Positions 16,349 to 24,735 of a DNA stretch of 64,000 nucleotides are shown piece by piece. The notes beneath the pieces were generated by a model that saw only the letters and a list, made by a program, of their open reading frames with translations, was not told where the DNA came from and searched no databases. Position 1 is the stretch's first letter. Every line of letters begins with the position of its first letter. The stretch is taken from positions 186,001 through 250,000 of the forward strand of contig NZ_BMRY01000011.1 of NCBI RefSeq assembly GCF_014648875.1. Direction: 5' to 3'. Both the position numbers and the translations under genes were made by a program. This DNA is from Streptomyces parvus (GTDB lineage: Bacteria; Actinomycetota; Actinomycetes; Streptomycetales; Streptomycetaceae).

Positions 16349-16396
16349 AGGCCTCACACCAGGAACGATGCGACCGCGGCCACGAACCGGCCGGGG
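16349..16396 (+). repeat. 48-bp direct repeat, right copy
   Basis: Same orientation as, and one mismatch from, the copy at 14884-14931. Sequence to its right differs completely from the left copy's flank. On the minus strand it again ends in a VASFLV-stop. Confidence 0.85.
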
Positions 16397-16647
16397 TCGT
16401 CGACCCAGGCCGGAAGCGGTTCACGCCGCAGAACGTCGACGCGCTGCGACGCCTCGTCGAGAAGGACCTGATGGAGCGTCGGGCGGAACTGCCCGGCAGC
16501 CACCGGAGCGCGTACGACGCGATCAGCCGCGGGCTCGACGTCCCCGCGAAGGCGGCCGCCATGGATGCGGCCGGCACCGGGTCCGCCCCGGTGCGCCGCG
16601 CCCTCGCACGCCGGATCCAGCGGGACCGGTTCGGCGGCGAGAACTGA
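16397..16647 (+). pseudogene. 5'-truncated coding fragment of unknown family
   Basis: The plus frame ending at TGA 16645-16647 has near-total G/C at third positions and reads VDALRRLVEKDLMERR, ELPGSHRSAYDAISRGLDV, then APVRRALARRIQRDRFGGEN. That is the look of a real actinomycete C-terminus, but upstream the frame enters the 48-bp repeat without a start codon. The only internal ATGs (about 16470 onwards) lack ribosome sites. Probably the surviving 3' end of a gene cut off at the repeat. A short functional protein from ATG 16470 cannot be excluded. Confidence 0.5.
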
Positions 16648-16752
16648 GCCGATCGGTGGACCGCACCCGCTTTCTGCCGCCGGTTTCCATGACATGCCGA
16701 TTCGGGGGTACCCGAACTCCAGCCAGAAAGCTCACGCGACGGGGTGGACGCT

Positions 16753-17169
16753 ATGAACGACCGCATTCTGATGACGTTTTCACCGGACGGCGAGACCCGG
16801 ACCGATTTCGTCTGCCGGCCGGAGAAGGCCGCCGACGCACGGGACGCCGTCAGCGCATTCGTCTCCCGGCTGCATCCCGCGCCGACCTCGCACATGGTCC
16901 AGAACCTCCTGCTCCTCGTGTCGGAGCTGGTCACGAATGCCGTCCGGCACGCCGGGGCCGTCACCGCGCTGTGGCTGACCGCGGACCGCAGGGGCGTCCA
17001 TGTCCGGGTCACGGACCCGAGCCCGGCGCACCCGCAGGACCGGACGCCCGATCTGACCGGCCGAACCGGTGGGTTCGGCTGGCCGATGGTCCAGCGACTG
17101 GCCCAGGAGGTACGGGTCCGCGAGACGGTGGGCGGCGGGAAGGTCATCCTGGCCACCGTGCCGCGCTGA
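16753..17169 (+). CDS. RsbW/SpoIIAB-like ATP-binding regulatory protein
   Basis: 138 residues forming a single HATPase_c domain. The N-box is LLLVSELVTNAVRHAG (about residues 52-67), and the G-box region is TGGFGWPMVQRLA near 105-117. Such small histidine-kinase-like ATPases act as anti-sigma factors or serine kinases in partner-switching modules in Streptomyces. GGGGTGG lies 7 nt before ATG 16753; the GTG at 16744 is in frame but poorly spaced. No anti-anti-sigma partner is adjacent. Confidence 0.85.
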   Translation: MNDRILMTFSPDGETRTDFVCRPEKAADARDAVSAFVSRLHPAPTSHMVQNLLLLVSELVTNAVRHAGAVTALWLTADRRGVHVRVTDPSPAHPQDRTPDLTGRTGGFGWPMVQRLAQEVRVRETVGGGKVILATVPR

Positions 17170-17309
17170 GGACCACGCCCGGAAAGCCGCAGCGTCCCCG
17201 CGACGACGGACCCCGAGAAGCACCACGGCGGGCGCCGAAAGCCACCCACGGCGGACGCCGAAAACCTCGACGGCGGGCGCGAATCGGTACGTATCGTTAG
17301 AATTCAGGC

Positions 17310-19679
17310 ATGGGAGAGCGGCCCGCGACGCCGACTGCGCCCGAACTCGTTCTGGAGACCGATCTGGGCTCCACGGTGATGAGTCCGAGCCGGGACTACC
17401 ATGTCGGGCGCGATCCCGAGAGCGACATCGTCATCGACGACGACCGGGTCTCCTGGCACCACGCGATCCTGCATCCCGAGGACGGCCACTGGACGATCGA
17501 GGACGAGGACAGCACCAACGGCACGTACACCGCCGGCCGGCGCATCCACGCCTCGGACGTCGGCGCGGGCAGCGAGATCCGCTTCGGCAATCCGAGCGAC
17601 GGACCGCGCGCCGTCCTGCTGGGCCGGGAGCCTCCCGCGCCCGCCGCCACGCCCTCCGCCGACCGCCCCTCGGCCGTGTCGATGCCCGCGGCGACCGGCA
17701 CCTTCCGGCAGCCGACGACGGTGCGCCCGCTGCCCGCCAGGACCGTACGGATCGGCCGCGACGCCGGGAACGACCTCGTCATCGACGATCTGGTCGTCTC
17801 GCGCCACCACGCCGAACTGCGGGCCCTGGCCGACGGCACCTACGAGATCGTCGACCTCGGCAGCCACAACGGAACCTTCCTCAACGGTCAGCCGGTCGCC
17901 CGCGGCCCTGTCGGTCCCGGCGACATCGTCGGTATCGGCCACTCGGCGTTCTGCCTGGTCGGCGACTCCCTCCAGGAGTTCGTGGACACCGGTGAGGTGT
18001 CGCTGGACGTCCAGGACCTGGAGGTGACGGTCGGCCGCGCGGGCAAGGGCGGCAAGACGCTGCTGGACAAGGTCTCCTTCCCCGTCGGCGAGAAGTGCCT
18101 GCTCGGCGTGGTGGGGCCCAGCGGTGCGGGCAAGTCCACGCTGCTCAACGCACTCACCGGCCTGCGCCCGGCCGACCGGGGCACGGTGCTCTACGACGGC
18201 CGTGACCTCTACCGGGACTTCGCCGAACTGCGCCAGCGCATCGGCCTCGTACCGCAGGACGACATCCTGCACGCGCAGCTGACCGTGCGCAAAGCCCTCG
18301 GTTACGCCGCCGAGCTCCGCTTCCCGCAGGACACCGCGAAGGCCGAGCGGCAGGCGCGGGTCACCGAGGTGATCCAGGAGCTCGGCCTCGAACAGCGCGC
18401 CGACCAGCCGATCCACTCGCTCTCGGGCGGTCAGCGCAAGCGGGTGAGCGTGGCCCTGGAGCTGCTGACGAAGCCTTCGCTGCTCTTCCTGGACGAGCCG
18501 ACCTCGGGGCTCGACCCCGGCATGGACCGCTCGGTCATGCACATGCTGCGCGGACTGGCCGACGACGGCCGCACCGTCATCGTGGTGACGCACAGCGTGC
18601 TGAGTCTGGAGGTCTGCGACCGGCTGCTCGTCCTCGCGCCCGGCGGACGCATCGCCTACTACGGCCCGCCCGAGGACGCCCTCGCCTTCTTCGGGTTCGA
18701 GGAGTGGCCGGAGGCGTTCGAGGCGTTCGAGAACGACCGCGACCGCGACTGGGCGGCCACCTACGCCGGCTCGCCCTTCCGCCGGCAGTACATCGACAAC
18801 GCGTCGGCCCAGCCGCAACTGCCGGCCGCCGCGCCCGGAGCGATGGTCGCGCCACCTCCCAGGACCCGTAACTGGGGTGCGCAGCTGAACACGCTCGTAC
18901 GCCGGTACGCCTCGGCGCTGAGCGCGGACCGGACATTCCTGATCATCATGATCGCGCTGCCCTTCGTCATGGGCGCCATGGCCCGCGCACTGGCGGGCAG
19001 CCGGCTCACCCAGGAGACGGCGATGAACGCCCTGCTGATCCTGTGCGTGGGCGGAGTGCTGACCGGGGCGGCCAACGCAGTAAGGGAGTTGGTCAAGGAA
19101 CGGGTGATCTACCAGCGCGAGAGAGCCGTCGGCCTGTCCAGATCCGCGTATCTGATGTCGAAGATCGTGGTGCTCGGCACCATCACCGTCCTCCAGGCCG
19201 TGGCGCTGACCCTGGTGGGTCTGGTGGGCGTCGATCTCGGCGCACCGGGCGGCGAAGGGGTGTTCCTGCCGCCGCTCGTGGAGATCACGCTGGCCGTGGC
19301 CCTGCTGTCCTTCACCGCGATGATGCTCGGCCTGCTGGTCTCCGCGCTGGTGCGCAAGGAGGAGGTGACGATGCCGTTGCTCGTCCTCCTCGCGATCGTC
19401 CAGGTCGTCTTCTGCGGCGCGCTGCTCAAGCTGCACGGTGTCCCGGGTGTGGAGCAGCTGTCCTGGCTGGTGCCGTCGCGGTGGGCGCTCGGCGCGATGG
19501 CCGGGACGATCGATCTGGCACGGATCGTGCCGGGCGAGCTGACCTCCGATCCGCTCTTCGACCACTCGGCGGGGATCTGGCTGCTCAACATGGGCATGAT
19601 GGTCGTCCTCTCGCTCGTCTTCGGATACGTGGTCGCGAAACTGCTGAGGCGGCACGAGCCCGCGGTCATGCGGAAGTGA
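17310..19679 (+). CDS. FHA-FHA-ABC transporter (ATPase-permease fusion, Rv1747-like)
   Basis: 789 residues. Two forkhead-associated domains come first: about 12-105 (YHVGRDPESDIVIDDDRVSWHH, then STNGTY) and about 140-225 (VRIGRDAGNDLVIDDLVVSRHH, then SHNGTFLNG). An ABC ATPase follows (Walker A GPSGAGKST near 270, signature LSGGQRKRVS, Walker B LLFLDEPTSGLD), then an ABC2-type membrane domain with six segments (about 530-785). The layout matches mycobacterial Rv1747, an exporter whose FHA domains bind phospho-Thr after phosphorylation by a Ser/Thr kinase. It is followed closely by a Thr-repeat protein and a Ser/Thr kinase, so the three probably work together. Substrate unknown. Confidence 0.93.
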   Translation: MGERPATPTAPELVLETDLGSTVMSPSRDYHVGRDPESDIVIDDDRVSWHHAILHPEDGHWTIEDEDSTNGTYTAGRRIHASDVGAGSEIRFGNPSDGPRAVLLGREPPAPAATPSADRPSAVSMPAATGTFRQPTTVRPLPARTVRIGRDAGNDLVIDDLVVSRHHAELRALADGTYEIVDLGSHNGTFLNGQPVARGPVGPGDIVGIGHSAFCLVGDSLQEFVDTGEVSLDVQDLEVTVGRAGKGGKTLLDKVSFPVGEKCLLGVVGPSGAGKSTLLNALTGLRPADRGTVLYDGRDLYRDFAELRQRIGLVPQDDILHAQLTVRKALGYAAELRFPQDTAKAERQARVTEVIQELGLEQRADQPIHSLSGGQRKRVSVALELLTKPSLLFLDEPTSGLDPGMDRSVMHMLRGLADDGRTVIVVTHSVLSLEVCDRLLVLAPGGRIAYYGPPEDALAFFGFEEWPEAFEAFENDRDRDWAATYAGSPFRRQYIDNASAQPQLPAAAPGAMVAPPPRTRNWGAQLNTLVRRYASALSADRTFLIIMIALPFVMGAMARALAGSRLTQETAMNALLILCVGGVLTGAANAVRELVKERVIYQRERAVGLSRSAYLMSKIVVLGTITVLQAVALTLVGLVGVDLGAPGGEGVFLPPLVEITLAVALLSFTAMMLGLLVSALVRKEEVTMPLLVLLAIVQVVFCGALLKLHGVPGVEQLSWLVPSRWALGAMAGTIDLARIVPGELTSDPLFDHSAGIWLLNMGMMVVLSLVFGYVVAKLLRRHEPAVMRK

Positions 19680-19688
19680 GCTGGTTCC

Positions 19689-20792
19689 ATGGCGACCCCG
19701 ACCCCGGAATTCCGCCCCACGCACGTCGTCCCGCCGGACGGGCTGCCCGCGTGGGAGTCCCCCGACGTCGCCCGCCCCACCGATCCGCTGGACGCGCTGC
19801 TGCCGGTGGAGCTGCGGGACCGGCGCGGGGACTGGGCGTACGTCGCCTGCTCCAACGGCTGGTCGGCCTGGGTCGACGGCCGCCTCCTCGTCTCCGTACC
19901 GCGGACGCCTCCGGCCCCCGGGGCGCCGATGGCACGCACCGCGGACCCGCGACCGCTGCTGGCCAGGGCGGAGGAGTCGCTGAGCCGGTACCGCCGGGCG
20001 GCCCAGGACCTGGCCGAGGGGCGCAGCGACGGGGAGGGCTTCCGGCAGCGGACGCGGGGGCTGCGGGTCGGGATGGTGGTGGACGGGGAGTCGGTGTGGC
20101 TGTACGACGCCGAGCACGAGCGGTGGGTGTTCTGCGACGGGGCCCGGCTGAGCACGTACGCGGCGGAGGCGGGCCCGGGAGCGGCGGCACCGGCGTCCGC
20201 CTCCGGGGAGGCGGAGACGCCGGAGCCCTTTCGGGTAGCGGGCGGTGAGGGGCCGGAGCCGACGCGGGTGGTCCCTCCGGAAGGGCCGGAACCGACGCGG
20301 GTGGTCCCTCCGGAAGGGCCCGAGCCGACGCGGGTGGTCCCTCCGGAAGGGCCCGAGCCGACGCGGGTGGTCCCTCCCGACGGACCCGGACCGACCCGCT
20401 TTGTTCCGCCGGAAGGGCCCGAGCCGACCCGCGTGGTTCCGCACGAGGGCCCGGAACCCACTCGTGTGGCGCCGCCCGAGGGGCCGGAGCCCACACGCGT
20501 CCACACCGCCGACGAACCGGAACCCACCCCCCTCGCACCGCCCGCAGGGCCGGAGCCGACCCGCGTGGTGACGCCGGCCGAAGCGGACCGTATGCCCGTC
20601 GCAGCGCAGGACGGACCCGAGCCGACCCGCCTCGTCGCCTCCGACGAGCCCGAGCCCACCCGCTTCGTACCACCGGATGCGCAGGAACCCACCCGCCTCG
20701 TCGCCCCCGAGCCCACCCGGGCGATCACCGTCGCCGGGCCCGATGAACCGTCCGGCGGCGGGGCGTCGGACGGTTCGACGGGCGGGCGGTGA
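19689..20792 (+). CDS. Protein with about 14 copies of an 11-residue Thr-containing repeat (candidate FHA ligand)
   Basis: 367 residues, start 9 bp after the ABC transporter gene. The N-terminal 150 residues contain a small SH3-like or WW-like segment (LRDRRGDWAYVACSNGWSAWV) and a second Trp-rich piece (VDGESVWLYDAEHERWVFCDG). The C-terminal half is a run of GPEPTRVVPPE-type units; 13 carry PTR and one PTP, and the very N-terminus has a related PTHVVPPDG. Each Thr usually has Val at +3, the position FHA domains read. No signal peptide or membrane segment, so it is probably cytosolic. A multi-phosphosite scaffold between the FHA transporter and the adjacent kinase is the inferred role. Confidence 0.8.
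   Translation: MATPTPEFRPTHVVPPDGLPAWESPDVARPTDPLDALLPVELRDRRGDWAYVACSNGWSAWVDGRLLVSVPRTPPAPGAPMARTADPRPLLARAEESLSRYRRAAQDLAEGRSDGEGFRQRTRGLRVGMVVDGESVWLYDAEHERWVFCDGARLSTYAAEAGPGAAAPASASGEAETPEPFRVAGGEGPEPTRVVPPEGPEPTRVVPPEGPEPTRVVPPEGPEPTRVVPPDGPGPTRFVPPEGPEPTRVVPHEGPEPTRVAPPEGPEPTRVHTADEPEPTPLAPPAGPEPTRVVTPAEADRMPVAAQDGPEPTRLVASDEPEPTRFVPPDAQEPTRLVAPEPTRAITVAGPDEPSGGGASDGSTGGR
20249..20740 (+). repeat. 33-bp tandem repeat array encoding GPEPTRVVPPE units
   Basis: About 15 units of 33 nt. The first four are almost identical at the DNA level, later ones diverge, and one unit has lost its Thr. This gradient indicates recent expansion at the 5' end of an older array, always in frame. Confidence 0.85.
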
Positions 20793-20798
20793 CAGGCC

Positions 20799-21815
20799 AT
20801 GGCCCCGCCGCCTCCCCCGTCGCACGACGCCGGGGTGCCCACCGGGCGAGAGGACGATCTCGTCGGCAAGCGGATCGCGAGCTATCTCGTGGAAGCCGAG
20901 ATCGGGCGCGGCGGCATGGCGGTCGTCTACCGCGCCAAGGATCTGCGGCTCGACCGGATCGTCGCGCTGAAGCTGCTCGCCCCCGAGCTGGCCCGCAACG
21001 ACACCTTCCGGCAGCGGTTCACGCACGAGTCACGGGTGGCGGCCGCGATCGACCACCCCCATATCGTGCCGGTGTTCGAGGCGGGCGAGACGGAGGGGCT
21101 GCTCTACATCGCCATGCGGTTCGTCGCGGGCGCGGATCTGCGCGTCCTGATCGACCGGCGCGGGCCGCTGGATCTGACGGCCGCCGTCCGGATCGCCGCC
21201 CAGGTCGCGTCCGCGCTCGACGCCGCCCACGACCACGACCTGGTGCATCGGGACGTGAAGCCCGGCAACATCCTGGTCGCGGCGGGCACCGACAGCGACC
21301 ATCCGGAGCACGTGTACCTGACGGACTTCGGGCTGACGAAGAAGTCGCTTTCGCTGACCGGGTTCACCACGGTCGGCCAGTTCGTCGGCACCCTCGACTA
21401 CGTGGCGCCGGAGCAGATCTCCGGGCGGCCGGTGGACGGGCGGTGCGATGTGTACAGCCTCGCCTGCGTCGTCCAGGAGACCCTGACCGGGGCGCCGCCC
21501 TTCCAGCGGGACGACGACATGGCGCTGCTGTGGGCCCACCAGTACGACCCGCCCACCCCGCCGAGCGGGCTGCGGCCCGCGCTGCCCGCCGCCGTCGACG
21601 GCGTACTGGCGAAGGCGCTCGCCAAGTCGCCGGAGGACCGCTACGAGACCTGCCTCAGGTTCGTCGCCGCGCTGCGGGCCGCGGCGGCGGGCATCGGTCC
21701 CGGTGAGCATCCGCCGACCCGGGTGGACGCACCGGCCGGTTCCTGGTCGGCCGGCCCCGAGCCGCCGCCCGCCCCGCCGCGCTGGGCCGCCCCGGTGTTC
21801 CCGGGGAGTGGCTGA
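20799..21815 (+). CDS. Soluble Ser/Thr protein kinase (PknB-type)
   Basis: 338 residues, start 6 bp after the repeat gene. Hanks-type kinase domain over about residues 25-285: Gly loop IGRGGMAVVY, lysine in IVALKLL, HRDVKPGN with catalytic D152, TDFGLTK, and activation segment ending GTLDYVAPEQ. There is no transmembrane segment or PASTA domain, unlike PknB proper, so it is cytosolic. The Pro-rich tail holds HPPTRVDAP, a match to the PTRV repeat of the upstream protein. It probably phosphorylates the repeat protein and itself, giving ligands for the FHA domains of the transporter; this is inference from gene order and motif. Confidence 0.92.
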   Translation: MAPPPPPSHDAGVPTGREDDLVGKRIASYLVEAEIGRGGMAVVYRAKDLRLDRIVALKLLAPELARNDTFRQRFTHESRVAAAIDHPHIVPVFEAGETEGLLYIAMRFVAGADLRVLIDRRGPLDLTAAVRIAAQVASALDAAHDHDLVHRDVKPGNILVAAGTDSDHPEHVYLTDFGLTKKSLSLTGFTTVGQFVGTLDYVAPEQISGRPVDGRCDVYSLACVVQETLTGAPPFQRDDDMALLWAHQYDPPTPPSGLRPALPAAVDGVLAKALAKSPEDRYETCLRFVAALRAAAAGIGPGEHPPTRVDAPAGSWSAGPEPPPAPPRWAAPVFPGSG

Positions 21816-21834
21816 GCGCGGGAGCGACGGCCGT

Positions 21835-23151
21835 TCAGGCGTCGGAGGCGGAGCCGGGGCCGGAACCCGAGCCCGTCCCCGGGTCCACGACCTCGCCGCG
21901 TCGGTGCACCCGGGTGGCCGCCAGACCGCCGAGGAAGCCGGTGACCAGGCCCCACAGCACCGCGAACCCGAGCGCCGTCCACAGTTTCGCGCGCAGCGAC
22001 ACCTCACCGCCGAGTCCCCCGCCCAGGTCCCCGAGGCCCAGGAGGGAGAGCCCGTAGTGGGCGGAGATCCGGGCGGTGAGGCAGATGAACAGCACGGTCA
22101 GGGTGAGCGCCACCGCCATGTGGACCGCGTGCTGCCACAGGCGCGTCCGGGCGGGCGACCTCGCCGCCATGAGGAACGCGGCGGCCAGCACCAGGACGGC
22201 GACGACGACCACGAGCCAGCGGACGCGCCCGTCCTGTTCGGCGAGGGTGCTCAGGTTCAGGGTGGAGAGGTCGGGGGTGCGCAGGACGGTGTCGAGCACC
22301 TGGGGCATGGGCAGCCCGAAGGGGCCTTCGACCTTGCCCTCCCAGGACGCGCCGAGGCCGAGGGTGAGCGCGAGCCAGACCAGGTTGGGCAGGCCGAGGA
22401 GGAGCACCGCGGCGGTTTCGGCGGGGTGGCCGCGCGTGATCATCACGATGATTCCGGCGAGGACACCGAGCGCGACGCAGGCGAGGAGCAGCACGACCAT
22501 GGCGTACGCCGCCGGGCGCACCGCTTCCTGGAAACGCAGCAGCCGGGCGGGGAGCGGGGCGCGGCGCGAGACGACGAGGGCCAGCACGAGGACTCCGGCC
22601 AGCCAGAGCAGCCCGAAGACCAGGGTGAGGGGGATCTCCGCCCGGAATCCGATCTTCGGGTCACTGCCGAGGAGGTCCCCGGCTTCGCTGCCGGTGAGGT
22701 CCTCGGCCGAGAGGGTGAAGGTGTGCCGGGCGATCAGCGAGAGGACGATCAGCGCGACGATCCACAGGGCGGCGACGCGGCCCGCCCAGCCGGCCAGTTC
22801 TCGGCCCCCGGCGACGGCCCGGTGGTGCAGCGGGCGGAGGAAGCCGCGGGCGACGAGGAGCGCGCCCACGAGGGTGACCGAGAGCGGCAGGACCGAGAGG
22901 TCGGCCTGCGTCCCCACGAGCGAACCGGCGTCTCCGGACAGCCCGACCGAGCCGCCCGCCGCCATCACCACCACCGCGGCGACGACGGCCGGGAAGGCAC
23001 CGCCGGGCAGCCCGGCCGCTCCTGCGGCCCACAGGCCGAGCGCCGCGGTCACCACCATGGCCAGCACACCGGTGAGGACCGCCAGGAGCGCGTCGCGCCA
23101 GCCGTGCGGAGTGCGTGCGCTGTTCTCGTCGTTGCTCGCCCGGACGTTCAC
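21835..23151 (-). CDS. Streptophobe-type integral membrane protein
   Basis: 438 residues with about 9-10 hydrophobic segments, a soluble loop around residues 155-175 (TLSAEDLTGSEAGDLLGSDPKIGFR) and another around 285-310, and a short Gly/Ser-rich cytoplasmic tail. It resembles the highly hydrophobic Streptomyces membrane family called streptophobe. No enzymatic motif is visible. It is often found near kinases or DUF6777-type genes and here is divergent from one. Function unknown. Confidence 0.72.
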   Translation of the reverse strand: MNVRASNDENSARTPHGWRDALLAVLTGVLAMVVTAALGLWAAGAAGLPGGAFPAVVAAVVVMAAGGSVGLSGDAGSLVGTQADLSVLPLSVTLVGALLVARGFLRPLHHRAVAGGRELAGWAGRVAALWIVALIVLSLIARHTFTLSAEDLTGSEAGDLLGSDPKIGFRAEIPLTLVFGLLWLAGVLVLALVVSRRAPLPARLLRFQEAVRPAAYAMVVLLLACVALGVLAGIIVMITRGHPAETAAVLLLGLPNLVWLALTLGLGASWEGKVEGPFGLPMPQVLDTVLRTPDLSTLNLSTLAEQDGRVRWLVVVVAVLVLAAAFLMAARSPARTRLWQHAVHMAVALTLTVLFICLTARISAHYGLSLLGLGDLGGGLGGEVSLRAKLWTALGFAVLWGLVTGFLGGLAATRVHRRGEVVDPGTGSGSGPGSASDA

Positions 23152-23341
23152 GACCTCACGCTAAGCAGGGACCGAACGCTTCGCTCCCCGAGGAAACGGT
23201 TCGCTCCTCCGCTTGCGGGGACCGCCGGGACCGAGCAGACAATGGTGCGAAATGCCCTGGATTGTCACTTCCTGGCGCCGGTACGGAACCGGGGTCGGGC
23301 AGGGACCTCCGGGGCGGTACCGACTACGGGGAGCAGAGCCC

Positions 23342-24709
23342 GTGAGTGTCCAGCCACCGCCATCCGGCCGCCCCACAGGACCGCCGTCCGGCCCGCTCTC
23401 GGGGCCCTCGGAGTCCGGCCCCACCCAGCCCCCTCCGACCGTTTCGGGCCCGCCGCCCGGTCCGCCCAGCGGCGGCGACCACGGTGGGCCGAACGGCCCC
23501 GGCGGCTCGGGCGGCTCGGGTGGCGGAGGCGATGGGGGCGGCTCCGGTGCTTCCGGTGACGGGCCCGGCGGTGGGGGCGGCGGTTCGGGTGCCGCCCCCG
23601 GTCCCCGCCCCGACCGGCCCTGGTGGCGTTCGGTGCCCCGGATCGCGGCGATCGCGACGGCTCTGGTCGCCGCGGTGGTGCTGGTGGTCGTGCTGACCCG
23701 GCCCGAGGGCGGCGGCGGGTCGAAGGAGAGCGGCGAGGTCTTCCTCCAGGCGGCGGGCGAGTCCGGTCCCGATCCGTTCACGGAGTCCACGGCGAACGAC
23801 GACGCCCCCGAATCCGGGACCGCCAGCCCCTCCGTCGCTCCGAGCCCGTCGAAGACCGGCGCGCAGGTGACGCGGGGCGTGGACGGCGCGGCCCCGGGGC
23901 TGTACGGGGGCACGCAGAAGATCGCGAGCTGCGATGTGGAGCAGCAGGTCAAGGTGTTGCAGGCGGCGCCGGACAAGAACCGGGCGTTCGCCTCGGTCCA
24001 GGACATCGAGCCGTCCGCCGTTCCCGGGTATCTGCGCGGGCTCACCCCCGTGACGCTGCGCATGGACACCCGCGTCACCAACCACGGCTACCGGGACGGC
24101 GAGGCCAACGCCTATCAGGCGGTGCTCCAGGCGGGTACGGCGGTCCTCGTCGACGACCGGGGTGTGCCCAGGGTGCGGTGTGCGTGCGGGAACCCGCTGC
24201 TGCCGCCCGTCGCCCAGGAGGACCCGCGGCAGACGGGCAAGGCGTGGCCGGGCTACCGGGCTTCCGACGTGGTCGTGGTGGAGCCGTCGGAGAAGCCGGT
24301 GAAGGAGTTCGTGATGGTCGATCCGGAGAACGGCGACTGGTTCAAGCGGCCGGCCGGTGACACGGGCGACGGTGACAAGAAGACGGATCCGCCGAAGGAC
24401 GCCTCCGAGTCGCCCTGCCCGCCCGGTTCGGACTCCTGCCCCACCTCGCCCGGGGACACCACGTCGGAGCCCGCGCCGGACGACCCGACGTCGCGGCCCG
24501 GTGAGGACCCGGCGACCTCCGAACCCCCGCCGGACGACCCGGCGACCCCGGAGCCGCCGCCCGACGACCCGGGGACCGAGCCCGCGCCGGAGGACCCGCC
24601 GGGCTCGCCCGACTCGCAGTCGGCCCCGCAGCCGCCCGCCCCGGACACCGGGGCCCCGCAGGATCCCGGCGCGGGGACGGGACAGCCGGGCGCCCCCGCC
24701 TTCGGCTGA
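23342..24709 (+). CDS. Membrane-anchored secreted protein, DUF6777-like
   Basis: 455 residues from GTG 23342 with GGAG 9 nt upstream. A Pro/Gly-rich cytoplasmic N-terminus (about 1-95) precedes one membrane segment (RIAAIATALVAAVVLVVVL, about 100-120). The extracellular domain (about 130-340) has conserved features LYGGTQKIASCDVEQQ and a CACGNPL Cys pair, consistent with Streptomyces DUF6777 proteins. The last 110 residues are Pro/Asp/Glu-rich repeats (EPxPDDP) like a cell-wall-spanning tail. Function unknown. Family name from memory, moderate confidence. Confidence 0.75.
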   Translation: MSVQPPPSGRPTGPPSGPLSGPSESGPTQPPPTVSGPPPGPPSGGDHGGPNGPGGSGGSGGGGDGGGSGASGDGPGGGGGGSGAAPGPRPDRPWWRSVPRIAAIATALVAAVVLVVVLTRPEGGGGSKESGEVFLQAAGESGPDPFTESTANDDAPESGTASPSVAPSPSKTGAQVTRGVDGAAPGLYGGTQKIASCDVEQQVKVLQAAPDKNRAFASVQDIEPSAVPGYLRGLTPVTLRMDTRVTNHGYRDGEANAYQAVLQAGTAVLVDDRGVPRVRCACGNPLLPPVAQEDPRQTGKAWPGYRASDVVVVEPSEKPVKEFVMVDPENGDWFKRPAGDTGDGDKKTDPPKDASESPCPPGSDSCPTSPGDTTSEPAPDDPTSRPGEDPATSEPPPDDPATPEPPPDDPGTEPAPEDPPGSPDSQSAPQPPAPDTGAPQDPGAGTGQPGAPAFG

Positions 24710-24735
24710 GCCCGCAGCAAACGGTGGTCCCGCCC

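Noticed and set aside
16354..16695. 113-codon minus-strand frame ending in VASFLV as an intact gene
   Set aside because: Only its last dozen codons match the left repeat copy; the rest lies opposite the plus-strand fragment, which has the better codon bias.
20249..20740. Possible CRISPR-like repeat array
   Set aside because: The repeats are head-to-tail without unique spacers, have a 33-nt codon period and lie inside a coding frame.
17304..21026. Very long minus-strand frame opposite the FHA-ABC, repeat protein and kinase genes
   Set aside because: It mirrors real genes on the plus strand; the translation has no domains and its repeats are only the antisense of the GPEPTR array.
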